Source: Asticcacaulis solisilvae (GTDB lineage: Bacteria > Pseudomonadota > Alphaproteobacteria > Caulobacterales > Caulobacteraceae). From it: a stretch of 64,000 nucleotides of DNA. The stretch's first letter is position 1. Each line of letters begins with the position of its first letter. Under the pieces are notes generated by a model, which did not search any database, was not told where the DNA came from, and saw only the letters and a program-made list of their open reading frames with translations. Shown here piece after piece: positions 9,037-18,704 of this stretch. A program made the position numbers and the translations under genes. The stretch is from assembly GCF_017875235.1 (NCBI RefSeq), contig NZ_JAGGMI010000002.1:601655-665654 (forward strand), read 5' to 3'.

Positions 9037-10326
9037 TTAGCCCTTTTTCTTGCTGTGGGCGGCCAGGACGGCTTCGGAGATCGAAGCCGGCAACGGCAGA
9101 GGCTCTTCCTTCAGGCCGATCCACGGCATGATGATCAGGAAGAAAGCGAAGTAGTAGGCGGTCAGGAACTGCGACAGGGTCGTCACGGTCAGGCCAATCG
9201 GCGTACCCGCCTTGTCAGCACCGAAGGAGATGACAAGGTCGGTCGGCAACTGGCCGCCGCACCAGCCCAGCGCCACGCAGGTGATGGCGAACAGGACGTA
9301 GAACCAGCGCATGACCGGGCGATAACGCATGGAGCGGACCTTGGACGTATCCAGCCACGGCAAGGCGAAGATGACGGCAATGGCCGCGAACATCGCGATG
9401 ACGCCCAGGAGCTTGTCCGGAATAGCGCGCAGGATGGCGTAGAAGGGCAGCATATACCATTCGGGCACGATGTGCGCCGGTGTCTGCAGCGGGTTAGCCG
9501 GCACGTAGTTGTCGGCGTGGCCCAGGACTTCAGGCGCGAAGAAGACGAAGACCGCGAACATGATCAGGAACAGGATGATGCCCATGGCGTCCTTGATCGT
9601 GGCGAACGGCGTGAACGGAACCGTGTCTTCCTTAGACTTGATCTCGACGCCGGTCGGGTTGTTCTGGCCGGTGACGTGCAGCGCCCAGATGTGCAGGACG
9701 GTGACGCCGGCGATGACGAACGGCAGCAGGTAGTGCAGCGAGAAGAAGCGGTTCAGCGTCGGCTGGTCGACCGAGAAGCCGCCCTGCAGCCAGATCAGGA
9801 TCGACGGGCCGACAACCGGGATAGCGCCGATCAGGTTAGTGATAACGACGGCGCCGTAGTAGGACATCTGGCCCCACGGCAGGACGTAGCCCATGAAGGC
9901 GGTCGCGATCATCAGGAAGTAGATGACGCAGCCCAGCAGCCACAGCACTTCGCGCGGCGCCTTGTACGACCCGTAGTAGAGGCCGCGGAACATGTGGATA
10001 TAGACCGCGAAGAAGAACATCGACGCGCCGTTCGAGTGAATATAGCGGATCAGCCAGCCATGGTTCACGTCGCGCATGATACGCTCGATCGAGTTAAAGG
10101 CGTGGTCGGTGCTGGCGATGTAGTGCATGGCCAGGACGACGCCGGTAATGATCTGGATCCCCAAGCACAGCGACAGGATGGCGCCGAAGGTCCACCAGTA
10201 GTTCAGGTTTTTCGGCGTCGGATAGTCGATGAAGCTGTCATAGGCCAGGCGGACGATGGGCAGGCGCGAGTCCAGCCACTTTTCGATGCCCGTCTTGGGC
10301 TGGTAGGTCGATTGATGGTCACTCAT
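9037..10326 (-). CDS. petB: Cytochrome b of the cytochrome bc1 complex
   Basis: This is the integral membrane subunit carrying both b hemes and the quinol oxidation and reduction sites. It has 429 residues with about eight membrane helices. The four heme ligands appear as two pairs 14 residues apart on helices B and D: His97/His111 and His198/His212. The Qo-site PEWY motif follows at about residue 290. It lies second in the petABC operon, 11 bases after petA. Confidence 0.98.
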   Translation of the reverse strand: MSDHQSTYQPKTGIEKWLDSRLPIVRLAYDSFIDYPTPKNLNYWWTFGAILSLCLGIQIITGVVLAMHYIASTDHAFNSIERIMRDVNHGWLIRYIHSNGASMFFFAVYIHMFRGLYYGSYKAPREVLWLLGCVIYFLMIATAFMGYVLPWGQMSYYGAVVITNLIGAIPVVGPSILIWLQGGFSVDQPTLNRFFSLHYLLPFVIAGVTVLHIWALHVTGQNNPTGVEIKSKEDTVPFTPFATIKDAMGIILFLIMFAVFVFFAPEVLGHADNYVPANPLQTPAHIVPEWYMLPFYAILRAIPDKLLGVIAMFAAIAVIFALPWLDTSKVRSMRYRPVMRWFYVLFAITCVALGWCGGQLPTDLVISFGADKAGTPIGLTVTTLSQFLTAYYFAFFLIIMPWIGLKEEPLPLPASISEAVLAAHSKKKG

Positions 10327-10337
10327 GTGGCTCTCCC

Positions 10338-10880
10338 TTAACCGACCTTGATCTTGGTATCGCTGAGGAACTCGTACTGAGGCACCTCAAGGTTCAGGGG
10401 CGCGGGGCCGCTGCGGATACGGCCCGACGTGTCGTAGTCCGAACCGTGGCAGGGACAGAACCAGCCGTTGAACTCACCGCCGCCGAAGTTCGGCACGCAG
10501 CCCAGGTGGGTGCAGACACCGATGACGACGAGATACTGTTCCTTGCCTTCCTTGACGCGCTCGGCGTCGGTCTGCGGATCGCGCATCCCCTTGACGTCGG
10601 CGGTTTGTGCGGCCTTGATTTCGGCCGGCGTGCGGTGGCGGACGAACAGAGGCTTGCCGCGCCATTTGACAACGGCCTGCATGCCTTCGGTAACCTTGGA
10701 CAGGTCGTATTCGATGGAGGCCAGCGCCAGGGTATCGGCGGCGGGATTCATCTGACCGATCAGCGGGATGAGCGCCATGCCGGCGGCCCCCGCGGCGCCG
10801 GCGCCGGCCGCGATATATATAAAGTCACGACGGCTGGGGTCTGCCCCGGTCGTGACGGAATTGTGCGATGCCTCGCTCAC
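10338..10880 (-). CDS. petA: Rieske iron-sulfur subunit of the cytochrome bc1 complex
   Basis: This subunit carries the 2Fe-2S cluster of complex III. The 180-residue protein has a Tat-type N-terminus with SRRDF (about 16-20), followed by an Ala/Gly-rich membrane anchor. Cluster ligands are in the boxes CTHLGC (123-128) and CPCHGS (142-147). It is the first gene of petABC; the promoter must lie in the 428-base divergent gap shared with trmL. Confidence 0.97.
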   Translation of the reverse strand: MSEASHNSVTTGADPSRRDFIYIAAGAGAAGAAGMALIPLIGQMNPAADTLALASIEYDLSKVTEGMQAVVKWRGKPLFVRHRTPAEIKAAQTADVKGMRDPQTDAERVKEGKEQYLVVIGVCTHLGCVPNFGGGEFNGWFCPCHGSDYDTSGRIRSGPAPLNLEVPQYEFLSDTKIKVG

Positions 10881-11308
10881 CTTGCCACCTCATTCAATAC
10901 CAAAACGCCCCATGAAGACGGCCTCCCATAAGGAAGGTCTTCAGAAGCGCCGATTCCGCGAGTCGCTGCCGCTCCGGATGCCGAAGCTACATAGACGAAT
11001 TTTAAAAAAGCTCAAACGCTCCCTTAACCTCCCCGACAGCAGCCGAACGGCGCGCCAAAAGCTTGTCCGGCCTGGGCACGCGCCTGGGTAAACGCACGCC
11101 TCACGATTGTCGGAAAGCTCCGGAGAACGGAAAAGGACACCGCCCTGGGGCGGCAAATCCGTCTATAACCACAATTGCGTCATAGATACAAACCGCCTTT
11201 TGCCATTTTTCGCATCGAATTGCGGCCATCTCCGTCTCATGTGCTAAAGGCCACGTGCGGCGCGTCGGCGCGCCGTCCGGCAAAATCCTCATCCAAAGTG
11301 TGGTTTTC
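10881..11308. other. 428-base divergent intergenic region between petA and trmL
   Basis: No convincing gene is seen here. It must hold the petABC promoter (minus) and the trmL promoter (plus), but I cannot assign -35/-10 elements with confidence. A small hairpin (gaagac ... gtcttc, about 10914-10942) lies near the petA start and would be in the petA leader. Short open frames in both directions overlap this gap without ribosome sites or recognisable protein features. Confidence 0.5.
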
Positions 11309-11770
11309 ATGCGTCTTGCGCTCTTTCAGCCCGATATTCCCCAGAATCTGGGCGCCGCCATCCGCCTGTGCGCGGCCCTGGAGGTCGAACTGGACGTGAT
11401 CGAGCCCTGCGGCTTTCCTTTGAGCGACAAGGCGATCAAGCGCGCCGCCATGGATTACGGATCGTGCGCTAAAGTGTCGCACCATTCCGGCTGGGAGGCA
11501 TTTCGCGCTGGCCTCCCCCCATCCGCCCGGCTGATTCTGTTCACGACGCGGGCGGCCGCCCCCTATACCGCGTTCGCCTTCGCGGAGGATGACGTCCTGC
11601 TGATGGGACGCGAAAGCGCCGGCGTGCCGGACGAAGTCCACGCCGTGGCCGACCATCGCCTCTTCATCCCCATCAGCGCGAGTGCGCGCTCCATCAATGT
11701 CATCACGGCAGCGGCCATGGCCATGGGCGAAGCCCTGCGGCAAACAGCGCGCTTCCCGGTCCGCCCCTGA
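11309..11770 (+). CDS. trmL: tRNA (cytidine/uridine(34)-2'-O)-methyltransferase TrmL, SPOUT family
   Basis: This short SpoU-like methyltransferase (153 residues) 2'-O-methylates the wobble nucleotide of some leucine tRNAs. The N-terminus ALFQPDIPQN is family-typical. The SPOUT knot motifs are LLMGRESAGVPDEV (about 97-110) and LFIPISASARSINVITA (about 118-134). The ATG at 11309 matches the usual family start; the upstream in-frame extension has no family similarity. hemF follows 18 bases later, so the two may be co-transcribed. Confidence 0.92.
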   Translation: MRLALFQPDIPQNLGAAIRLCAALEVELDVIEPCGFPLSDKAIKRAAMDYGSCAKVSHHSGWEAFRAGLPPSARLILFTTRAAAPYTAFAFAEDDVLLMGRESAGVPDEVHAVADHRLFIPISASARSINVITAAAMAMGEALRQTARFPVRP

Positions 11771-11788
11771 CGCAGTATAGCCAGCACC

Positions 11789-12667
11789 ATGACCGACACC
11801 GCCCCTTCCGATCTCGATACCCGGCGCCAGCAGGCCGCGGCCTGGTTCCGGACCTTACGCGATTCCCTGTGCGCCGCGTTTGAACGCCTCGAAGACGAAG
11901 CCCCCGCTGAGCTCTACGGTGAAAGCGCAGGTCGTTTCGTGCGCACGCCCTGGAATCGCCCGGAAGGCGGCGGCGGCGAAATGTCGATCATGAAGGGCCG
12001 GCTGTTCGAGAAGGTCGGGGTTCACATCTCAACCGTCCACGGCACGTTTTCGCCCGACTTCGCCAAGACCGTTCCCGGCGCCGCCGAAGACCCGCGCTTC
12101 CACGCCACCGGCATCTCGCTGATCGCGCATATGACCAATCCGCACGTGCCGGCCGTGCATATGAATACGCGCTTTATCTCGACGACCCAGAGCTGGTTCG
12201 GCGGCGGCGGCGACCTGACGCCCCTGATGGTGGCGGATCGTCACCAGGACGCGCCGGATGCCGTAAAGTTCCACGCCGCGTTCAAGGACGCTTGCGACCG
12301 CTTCGATCCGGCCTATTACGACAGGTTCAAGGCGTGGTGTGATGAGTACTTCTACCTGCCCCACCGCAAGGAGCCGCGCGGCGTCGGCGGCATCTTCTAC
12401 GACCATCTGAACAGCGGCGACCACGACACCGACTTTGCCTTCACGCAGGCCGTAGGCCAGGCCTTCCTGAACATCTATCCGGACATCGTGCGCGGGCGTA
12501 TCAACCAACCATGGACAGAGGATGACCGCGAAGCACAATTGGTCCAGCGTGGGCGTTATGTCGAGTTCAATCTGCTCTATGACCGCGGCACGATTTTCGG
12601 TCTGAAGACCGGCGGCTATGTGCCGTCGATCATGTCGTCCATGCCGCCAGTGGTGAAGTGGCCGTAA
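11789..12667 (+). CDS. hemF: Oxygen-dependent coproporphyrinogen III oxidase
   Basis: The enzyme converts coproporphyrinogen III to protoporphyrinogen IX in heme synthesis, using oxygen. The 292-residue length is typical. Conserved blocks are visible: [11 protein letters not shown], the active-site region HMNTRF with [24 protein letters not shown], and the C-terminal [16 protein letters not shown]. It ends exactly where the convergent amidotransferase gene ends: the two stop codons abut in TAATTA, with no terminator between them. Confidence 0.98.
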   Translation: MTDTAPSDLDTRRQQAAAWFRTLRDSLCAAFERLEDEAPAELYGESAGRFVRTPWNRPEGGGGEMSIMKGRLFEKVGVHISTVHGTFSPDFAKTVPGAAEDPRFHATGISLIAHMTNPHVPAVHMNTRFISTTQSWFGGGGDLTPLMVADRHQDAPDAVKFHAAFKDACDRFDPAYYDRFKAWCDEYFYLPHRKEPRGVGGIFYDHLNSGDHDTDFAFTQAVGQAFLNIYPDIVRGRINQPWTEDDREAQLVQRGRYVEFNLLYDRGTIFGLKTGGYVPSIMSSMPPVVKWP

Positions 12668-13393
12668 TTACGATTCGAGAAACCTGGAGATAGCTCCCAG
12701 GACATCGGAACGGTGGCTCCGCCCCTTCAACGTTTCCACGGCGTGGTCCACCAGAGCGGCATCGATACGGATACCACGGCGGCTGAGCAGCAGGTCGCTG
12801 GCAAAGCCTTCGCAGAATTCCGGATGGCACTGGAAAGACAATGCCTTGCGGTCGGTGTAAAATAGCGCGCCGTTGGGCGTGAACTCTGAGCCGGCAAGGA
12901 CAATCGCGCAGTCAGGCGTTTTCACGACCTGGTCCTGATGTGTGACGGCGATGCGGATGGCGGTGTGTTCCGCGTCCGTACCCAGCAACTGCTTCCAGAC
13001 ATCATGCGCGTGGATCTCATATTCGTGCAGGCCGACGCCCCACCCCTTGGCGGACTTCTCGACGTGACCGCCCCAGGCCTGGGCCATGATCTGGTGACCG
13101 AAGCAGATGCCGACCACCGGCACTTGGCGATCAAGCGTCCTAAGCCAGTCGATCAGGCTGACGATCCAGGGATCGCCTTCGTAGACGCCGGCCGGGGAGC
13201 CGGTGATCACAACGCCCTTAAGGTCGGCGTCAGGTTCAGGCAGTTCGCCATCCAGCGCCCGGAACGCGCGAAAGGTACGCCCCTCTCGGGCCAGCGTGCC
13301 GGAGAACATATCGACATAGGTGCCGTAGGTCTTGTCGAGATCGGCAGGCGGAACGCCGGTCTCCAAAATCGCGATATAGCTGGAATTACGCAT
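12668..13393 (-). CDS. Class I glutamine amidotransferase (GMP synthase-like, COG0518)
   Basis: A free-standing GATase1 domain of 241 residues. The nucleophile is in VVGICFGHQIMAQ (Cys at about 97) and the His/Glu pair in QCHPEF near residue 190. No ATP-pyrophosphatase domain is attached, so it is not GMP synthase itself. Family members include gamma-glutamyl peptide hydrolases, and the true substrate is unknown. It ends back to back with hemF and is followed on the same strand (upstream side) by the CCA-adding enzyme. Confidence 0.85.
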   Translation of the reverse strand: MRNSSYIAILETGVPPADLDKTYGTYVDMFSGTLAREGRTFRAFRALDGELPEPDADLKGVVITGSPAGVYEGDPWIVSLIDWLRTLDRQVPVVGICFGHQIMAQAWGGHVEKSAKGWGVGLHEYEIHAHDVWKQLLGTDAEHTAIRIAVTHQDQVVKTPDCAIVLAGSEFTPNGALFYTDRKALSFQCHPEFCEGFASDLLLSRRGIRIDAALVDHAVETLKGRSHRSDVLGAISRFLES

Positions 13394-13423
13394 GGTACAT
13401 CTGGCTGGCTGGAATACCGGGAA

Positions 13424-14647
13424 TTACATCGGCCTTTTGCCAATAGCGTCAAGAGCATCCTCAATCACGCTTTGTGAAAAATCATGATTGAGCCATTCGG
13501 TTTCGATTTGCTTAAGACGTTGGCCCAGTTCCGGCCCCGGCTTGAGCCCGCGCGCGATCAGGTCGGCGCCTTTCAGAGGAAAGTCCGGCACATGCAAATG
13601 CCCGAGGTGGCCCAGCATGGCGTCGGGTGAGCGCCCCAGGTGCGCGGCGATCAGGCAGACGGCGTCTTCGACGGCCTCGCGGCCCAGGCTATAGATCAGC
13701 CGCTTGAGCAGGCCTTCATCGGCATCCGCCAGTCGGGCTGTCGCCACACCGGCCGCATAAAGCCGGTCGAAGGTTGCATTGGAGAATTTCAGCCGCTCGC
13801 GCAACGGTGTCAAATGGGCGAGATCAAGCCCGATCCCGCCATCGAGCAGCGCCATGAAACGACGGACGACGTCCGGCGTGCTCGCGATCATGGCCGACAG
13901 TTCCGGCAGCTTTCCGGCGGTGTGCTGCCAACCCGGCAGAACGTGCAGCAGGATGCCTTCACGCGACATGGCCTCGAACGCCGGCAGTGGATTGCCGACA
14001 GCCAGCGTCTTGCACACTTCCTGCCAGATGCGCTCACCCGAAAGTCCGTCGATCCCGGCTTTCAGCGCGGCGCAGGCCTTCAGTGACGCTTCATCGATGT
14101 CCATCGCATAGCCCGCCGTGAAGCGGAAGAAGCGCAGGATTCGCAGATAGTCCTCGCGGATACGCTGTTCAGGCGCACCGATAAACCGCACCCTACCCGC
14201 CCGCGCGTCATCGAGGCCGAACCCGGTCGGGTCAGAGATGGTCCCTTCGATATCGGCGTAGAGGGCGTTGAGATAGAAGTCGCGGCGCTCGGCGTCCTTC
14301 GCCCAGTCGGTCGTGTAGCTGACCACCGCCCGGCGGCCATCGGTCTCGACGTCTTCGCGAAGTGAAGTGATTTCGTAGGGCTCGCCATCGACCACGGCCG
14401 TGATGGTGCCAAAGGCCTTGCCGGTCGGCACATTGCGAATGCCGGCGGCTTCCAGCGCCGCTTCGGTCTCATCGGGCAGCAGTTGCGTCGACAGGTCGAG
14501 GTCGCTGATCGGCCGGCCCATCAAGGCGTTGCGCACGCAGCCGCCGACAAAGCGGACGCAGCCCTTCCCGCCCCTGGCTTCCAGGGCTGCGAAAACGGCG
14601 CGGGTCGCGGGAGCCTGCATGGCGCCCGAAAGTTCGATACGAGTCAT
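13424..14647 (-). CDS. CCA tRNA nucleotidyltransferase / poly(A) polymerase family
   Basis: A class II nucleotidyltransferase that adds or repairs the CCA end of tRNAs. The 407-residue protein starts with the head domain: FVGGCVRNALMG (about 33-44) and the metal-binding pair in ISDLDL (Asp49/Asp51). The motif RRDFYLNALY and the neck motif EDYLRILRFFRF follow. Because the window's tRNA-Leu encodes its own CCA, repair may be the main role. It probably forms an operon with the GNAT gene 31 bases upstream. Confidence 0.93.
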   Translation of the reverse strand: MTRIELSGAMQAPATRAVFAALEARGGKGCVRFVGGCVRNALMGRPISDLDLSTQLLPDETEAALEAAGIRNVPTGKAFGTITAVVDGEPYEITSLREDVETDGRRAVVSYTTDWAKDAERRDFYLNALYADIEGTISDPTGFGLDDARAGRVRFIGAPEQRIREDYLRILRFFRFTAGYAMDIDEASLKACAALKAGIDGLSGERIWQEVCKTLAVGNPLPAFEAMSREGILLHVLPGWQHTAGKLPELSAMIASTPDVVRRFMALLDGGIGLDLAHLTPLRERLKFSNATFDRLYAAGVATARLADADEGLLKRLIYSLGREAVEDAVCLIAAHLGRSPDAMLGHLGHLHVPDFPLKGADLIARGLKPGPELGQRLKQIETEWLNHDFSQSVIEDALDAIGKRPM

Positions 14648-14678
14648 TTCGCCTAATTAGGCGCTCAGACGCGCAAGA

Positions 14679-15215
14679 TCAAACGGCGTCGGCGCGGACG
14701 ACTTGACCGGCCAGCATATCGCCCGGAGTGGTGTAGTGGATAAGCACCCGGCGCGGATCGACCGGTCCCGGCATGATCATGTCCCTGGCGCGCTCAAAAC
14801 CCAATGGCGCGAAATACTCAGCATCACCAACCAGCAGCACGGCGCGCAGGCCCGCCGTCTTCGCCGCCTCAAGCGACAAGCCGATCAGACGTTTGCCCAG
14901 GCCGCCGCTGCGAAAAGCGCTGTCGACAACAATAGGGCCAAGAAAGGCTATGGTGTCGGATTGTCCGGCATCCTCATTCCGGACGACGATCGGCCACAGC
15001 CGTACCGAGGCAACAACCTGATCGCCCTTGAGCGCGACAAAGCTCATGTTCGACAAAGGCTTGCAGCCTTCACGAAGACGCTCGGCGGTCTTGACGTAGC
15101 GGCCCGGCCCGAAGGCACGGTCCGTCAGGGCCAGGATCTGGTCATCCAGACCGCCGGGCTCCAGGCCCACCACATACAGATCCTGCGCGCTGCCGCTGTC
15201 CAAAGGCATACCCAT
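14679..15215 (-). CDS. GNAT family N-acetyltransferase (COG3153-like)
   Basis: A 178-residue acyl-CoA-dependent acyltransferase. The acetyl-CoA-binding motif A is visible as FLGPIVVDSAFRSGGLGKRL (about residues 90-109), followed by the alpha-beta segment ending in GDAEYFAPLGFERA, which is typical of the YhbS/COG3153 group. The substrate is not predictable. The ATG at 15215 is close behind AAGGTG; a second in-frame ATG six bases later has better spacing. Confidence 0.85.
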   Translation of the reverse strand: MGMPLDSGSAQDLYVVGLEPGGLDDQILALTDRAFGPGRYVKTAERLREGCKPLSNMSFVALKGDQVVASVRLWPIVVRNEDAGQSDTIAFLGPIVVDSAFRSGGLGKRLIGLSLEAAKTAGLRAVLLVGDAEYFAPLGFERARDMIMPGPVDPRRVLIHYTTPGDMLAGQVVRADAV

Positions 15216-15287
15216 GCACCTTCAAAAAGAGGACGCGCAAATAGGCGCAATCTACCTTTACGTCAAATCACATCCCATCGCCGAATG

Positions 15288-16037
15288 TTAGCGATTAAGG
15301 AAGGCCATAAAGGCCGCCGCCGCTTCCGGGCTTTGCAGTTGCTGGCGGAAAATTTCGCCCTCGGCCCTGACGACCTGCCACAGTGCTTCGGGATCACGCA
15401 TCAGGCGCTTGGTGTGCGCCAGGGACGATGGCGACAGTCGGACAAGTTTTGACGCCAGGTCGTCGGCCGTCTGGCTCAGCGCGCTGCCGTCCACCACGGC
15501 GTTGACCAGGCCCAGCCGATGCGCCTCCTCAGCCCCCATGGCTTCGCCCAGCGCCATCCAGGCGAATGCCCGGGCATGGCCAATGCGTTGCGGCAGCAGC
15601 AGGGTCGAGCCGGCCTCCGGCACCAGGCCCAGCTTCAGGAACGGCAGGCTTAGGCGCACATCGTCAGCCGCGACCGCCAGGTCGCAATGCAGCAGCAGGG
15701 TCACGCCGATGCCGACGGCCTGGCCCTGCACGCCGGCGACCAGCGGCTTTTCAAAAAAGGTCAGGGCGCGCAGGAAGCGGAAGACCGGCAGGTCGTCCAG
15801 CGGCACGGACTGAAAATCGCCGACGCCTTGCGCGAAATCCAGTATGTCATTGCCGGCGCAGAAATCACCGCCCTCGGCCGTTATAACAACGGCGCGGACA
15901 TTGTCGTCGGCGCCCGCCCGGTCCAGCGCGGCCGTCAGATCCTCATACATGGCGCGCGTGATGGCGTTCTTCTTGGCCGGCCGGTTCAGCCGCAGGCGCA
16001 TGATGCCGCCGTCGACAGCGCTGATGATATCGCCCAT
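15288..16037 (-). CDS. Enoyl-CoA hydratase/isomerase family protein
   Basis: A crotonase-fold enzyme of 249 residues, presumably acting in fatty-acid or amino-acid degradation. The oxyanion-hole segments are GGDFCAGNDILDF (about 56-68) and GQAVGIGVTLLLHCDLA (about 105-121), followed by LGLVPEAGSTLLL with the Glu expected of the catalytic region. The GLVPEAGS form is frequent in enzymes annotated as enoyl-CoA hydratase or isomerase, so the exact reaction is uncertain. AGGAGC lies five bases before the ATG. Confidence 0.9.
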   Translation of the reverse strand: MGDIISAVDGGIMRLRLNRPAKKNAITRAMYEDLTAALDRAGADDNVRAVVITAEGGDFCAGNDILDFAQGVGDFQSVPLDDLPVFRFLRALTFFEKPLVAGVQGQAVGIGVTLLLHCDLAVAADDVRLSLPFLKLGLVPEAGSTLLLPQRIGHARAFAWMALGEAMGAEEAHRLGLVNAVVDGSALSQTADDLASKLVRLSPSSLAHTKRLMRDPEALWQVVRAEGEIFRQQLQSPEAAAAFMAFLNR

Positions 16038-16246
16038 GCGTCGCTCCTGTTTTATACTCCCAGGCTAAACCAAGTTTACGTGCACGGCAACCATGCCGCA
16101 ACGTCAATACGCGGCACGATCCCAACCTGTGACATCTTGCCTTGTGTCCGCCACATCCTGTAGATAATGGATGTCTTAATAATAGCCGCCCGTGCCCGAA
16201 CGTGGCGGAGCTTACAGGTTTCGCGCAACTTTATGAAAGTCGCCTC

Positions 16247-17722
16247 ATGAACATCGCCAAATTCGCCGCCATGCTGCGTGTACTGGGCTTAAGCCTGGGC
16301 GTCATCGCCGCCACGGCCAGCCTGACCGCCACAGCGGCATACGCTCAAAATCCCGACGAAGACCGGCCAAATTCCCAGGCCAAGACCAAGAAAGCCGATG
16401 GCAAGTCTGGCCCCGGGCTGACGATCGACCCCGCGCAGCAAGCCAAGGCCATGGCTGACGCCCCGGCCATAGTCGCCGCGGCCAAGATTGCCTGTGAACC
16501 GATCAATGCCTATCCGCGTGGGCCGCACGATTACGAGAAGGAAGACAAGACCAAGGTCAAGGCGACGATTTACGAGATCGCGTGCAAGACCGGTCCGGGC
16601 TTCATCATCATCGTGGCATCGCCGACCGAAGTCTACAGCCCCTTCACCTGCACGGCCGCCTGGCGCGCGCAGCAGAAGGAAGCCAAGAATATCGGCTGCG
16701 AACTGCCGGAGAACAAGCCGCACTACAAGTGGCTGACCCCGGTCGTCCAGCCCTACCTGCCGGGCTGCGAAATCAGCGAAGTCAAGATGATCGGATCCAG
16801 CACGGCCGCCCCCTATTTCGACCGTTACGAAGTCGGCTGCGGCAGCAAGGTCGGCGGCATCATCGACTACCCGCAACTCGCCTCTGACGCCCCGATCGGC
16901 TTCCGGAGTTGCATCGGCCAGGAAGGCACCACCGCCACCTGCACCCTCAGCACCCGCGAACAGATTATCGAATCCCTGAAGCCGCTGGCCGCCACGGCCG
17001 ACAGCAAGTGCCAGGTCAGCGACGTCCGCTTTGTCGGCGTCACCACCGAAGGCAACGGGGTCTTCTATGAATTCGGCTGCTCCAACCAGCCGGGCTTCAT
17101 CGTCCGTGCCAAGCTCAGCGACAATAGCTTCGACCGTTTGGTCCAGTGCAGCGCCGCCGCCTCCCTGGGTGGCTGCAAGCTGACCAAGGCCGAAGACGCC
17201 GCGGCCGGCGCCAGCGGTGACTACAGCTCGATTCTGAAGAAGGCGGGCTACACCTGCACCGTCTCCGACTTCAACGTGATCGGCAGCCAGGAAAACACCA
17301 AGCGCGACTATGTCGAGTTCAAGTGCCCGGAACAGCCCTGGGGCCTCATCGGCTTCGTGCCGCAGCCGGGCAGCACCGCCGGCGTGTCCGTCACCGACTG
17401 CTATCTGGTCAAGACGCGCAACCGCACCTGTACGCTGACGACCGACGACATGCTGAAGGGCCAGCTTGACAAGCTCATCAAGATCGCCGAGCCCAAGAAG
17501 GGCTGCGACATCAAGGAGGTCAAGTACCTCGGCGAGTCCGCCGGCGTCGAAGGCGGCCTGATCGCGGAAATCGCCTGCGTCAACAAGCGCGGCTACATCA
17601 TCGTGGTCGAAAAGGATCGCAACAGCATTTCGCTCGCCACCCCCTGCCACATTGCGAAGGCCCACAAAGACCCGCAGCAATGCACCATTGCCGGCAACGG
17701 CACCTATCTCGCCGACAACTAG
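16247..17722 (+). CDS. Secreted protein with five tandem four-cysteine repeats, unknown function
   Basis: This 491-residue protein has a signal peptide (cleavage near AAYAQ, about 30-34) and a short charged linker. Five repeats of about 80 residues follow, starting at cysteines 83, 174, 255, 337 and 420. Each repeat has four cysteines (83/113/135/151; 174/198/222/232; 255/278/301/310; 337/360/385/395; 420/444/467/479) and the pattern C-x-[IV]-x2-[VF], then YE[IVF]xC, then a Gly-hydrophobic strand, for example PGFIVRA. Even cysteine numbers suggest disulfides formed in the periplasm. I chose the ATG at 16247 because it begins the signal peptide. I do not recognise the family. Confidence 0.85.
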   Translation: MNIAKFAAMLRVLGLSLGVIAATASLTATAAYAQNPDEDRPNSQAKTKKADGKSGPGLTIDPAQQAKAMADAPAIVAAAKIACEPINAYPRGPHDYEKEDKTKVKATIYEIACKTGPGFIIIVASPTEVYSPFTCTAAWRAQQKEAKNIGCELPENKPHYKWLTPVVQPYLPGCEISEVKMIGSSTAAPYFDRYEVGCGSKVGGIIDYPQLASDAPIGFRSCIGQEGTTATCTLSTREQIIESLKPLAATADSKCQVSDVRFVGVTTEGNGVFYEFGCSNQPGFIVRAKLSDNSFDRLVQCSAAASLGGCKLTKAEDAAAGASGDYSSILKKAGYTCTVSDFNVIGSQENTKRDYVEFKCPEQPWGLIGFVPQPGSTAGVSVTDCYLVKTRNRTCTLTTDDMLKGQLDKLIKIAEPKKGCDIKEVKYLGESAGVEGGLIAEIACVNKRGYIIVVEKDRNSISLATPCHIAKAHKDPQQCTIAGNGTYLADN

Positions 17723-17742
17723 TTCGTTGAAGGCAATGTTTC

Positions 17743-17775
17743 AGGCCCGCAGGCACAGCTTGCGGGCCTTTTTCT
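17743..17775 (+). terminator. Rho-independent terminator after the five-repeat protein
   Basis: The stem aggcccgcag / cttgcgggcct, with slight asymmetry, is followed by TTTTCTT. It lies about 20 bases past the stop codon. Confidence 0.88.
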
Positions 17776-17790
17776 TGGGAACTTAAGACG

Positions 17791-18612
17791 ATGGTCCGAT
17801 TTCATTTGGCTTGTCTGGCGGCGGTGATGGTGGCGCTCGGCGGCTGTGACCTTATGGCGCCAAAGCCGGTCGACACGGCCGCGCAAGCCGTCCCGCCGCC
17901 GCCGTCCGGCACGGCGGTGCTGTTTGCCGATGGCGATATGGTCAGCCTGCAGGTCCGGCCGGGAGACTGCGCCAAAACGGACTGTCTGGCGTTCAGAGAC
18001 GGCCGTTGGCGCCCCATGGCCAAAGCGTCCGTCCGCACCCTGCCGCTTCTGGCGGTCAGCGAAGCGACCGGCTCTGATTACAGCGAAGCTCTGTGGCGAA
18101 CCGTGGCGCCCGGACGCGCCGTCCTGCTCAACACCAGCGCCGCGCGTCAGACCCTGTCGGCCGGCCACCTCGACGGCCTTCGCGTCGGCCTGGCCAACGG
18201 CGCCCATCGCGGCTACGTCACGATCTACGCCATCGAGGATTCGAAGTCCGCCGTCTTCAGCGAAGGTCATCCTTTAGGCGACGGGCGCGTTTTCCTGCCC
18301 GTCAATGCCGAGGTCATCGTGCACGGCGGCACAGCGTGGCTTTTGCATCAGCGCGCGGATCGCTCCGCGAACCTTATCGACCTGTTCAAAGTCCTGTCTC
18401 GCCCCGCCGCCATCCAGTGTCTGCCCGGGCTGGCGCTGGATACTACACAGTGGGCCGGACCGGTCGAACAGGCGCTGTCTCCGAACCTCTTCGTGTCGCG
18501 CGCCATCGACGCCACAAAGGACGCCGCGCGGCGTCAGGCCGTCATCGCTGCCTGCCCGCTCAAGCCGGCCGATCCAACGCTCAAGGAGCGGCTGGGGATC
18601 AGGTCCGAATGA
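17791..18612 (+). CDS. Predicted lipoprotein, unknown function
   Basis: A 273-residue protein starting with a lipoprotein signal (VALGGC, Cys at about 19) and a short proline run near residue 36. The rest is mixed alpha/beta with cysteines near 60-65, 209 and 250. No family motif is recognised. It follows the five-repeat cysteine protein on the same strand but is separated by a terminator, so it is probably transcribed separately. Its stop codon lies inside a perfect terminator hairpin. Confidence 0.75.
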   Translation: MVRFHLACLAAVMVALGGCDLMAPKPVDTAAQAVPPPPSGTAVLFADGDMVSLQVRPGDCAKTDCLAFRDGRWRPMAKASVRTLPLLAVSEATGSDYSEALWRTVAPGRAVLLNTSAARQTLSAGHLDGLRVGLANGAHRGYVTIYAIEDSKSAVFSEGHPLGDGRVFLPVNAEVIVHGGTAWLLHQRADRSANLIDLFKVLSRPAAIQCLPGLALDTTQWAGPVEQALSPNLFVSRAIDATKDAARRQAVIAACPLKPADPTLKERLGIRSE

Positions 18613-18640
18613 TGCCCGCATCATTCGGACCTGATCTTTT
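18597..18640 (+). terminator. Terminator overlapping the lipoprotein stop codon
   Basis: A perfect 18-base-pair stem (18597-18614 and 18619-18636) has a four-base loop (cccg) and is followed by TTTT. The TGA stop at 18610-18612 lies in the left arm, so the last codons of the gene form half of the terminator. Confidence 0.92.
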
Positions 18641-18648
18641 GCCTTGTC

Positions 18649-18704
18649 GCGATATTTTACCTGAAAACCGCAGAGACGCTTCTTGGCACTTTTCAGGATA
18701 TCGC
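18649..18704 (-). repeat. Dispersed palindromic repeat, copy 1
   Basis: The outer stem GCGATAT/ATATCGC encloses CCTGAAAA/TTTTCAGG. The conserved core AACCGC and CAC identifies the family. It lies in the gap between the convergent lipoprotein and dihydroorotase genes. Confidence 0.8.

Noticed and set aside
9013..10341. A 442-codon frame opposite petB
   Set aside because: petB has both heme-ligand pairs and the PEWY motif on the other strand. The opposite frame is rich in Asp, Arg and Gln with no protein-like features.
16289..17680. A 463-codon frame opposite the five-repeat cysteine protein
   Set aside because: The repeats and signal peptide are on the plus strand. The reverse frame is a Gly/Ala/Asp-rich shadow with no start signals.
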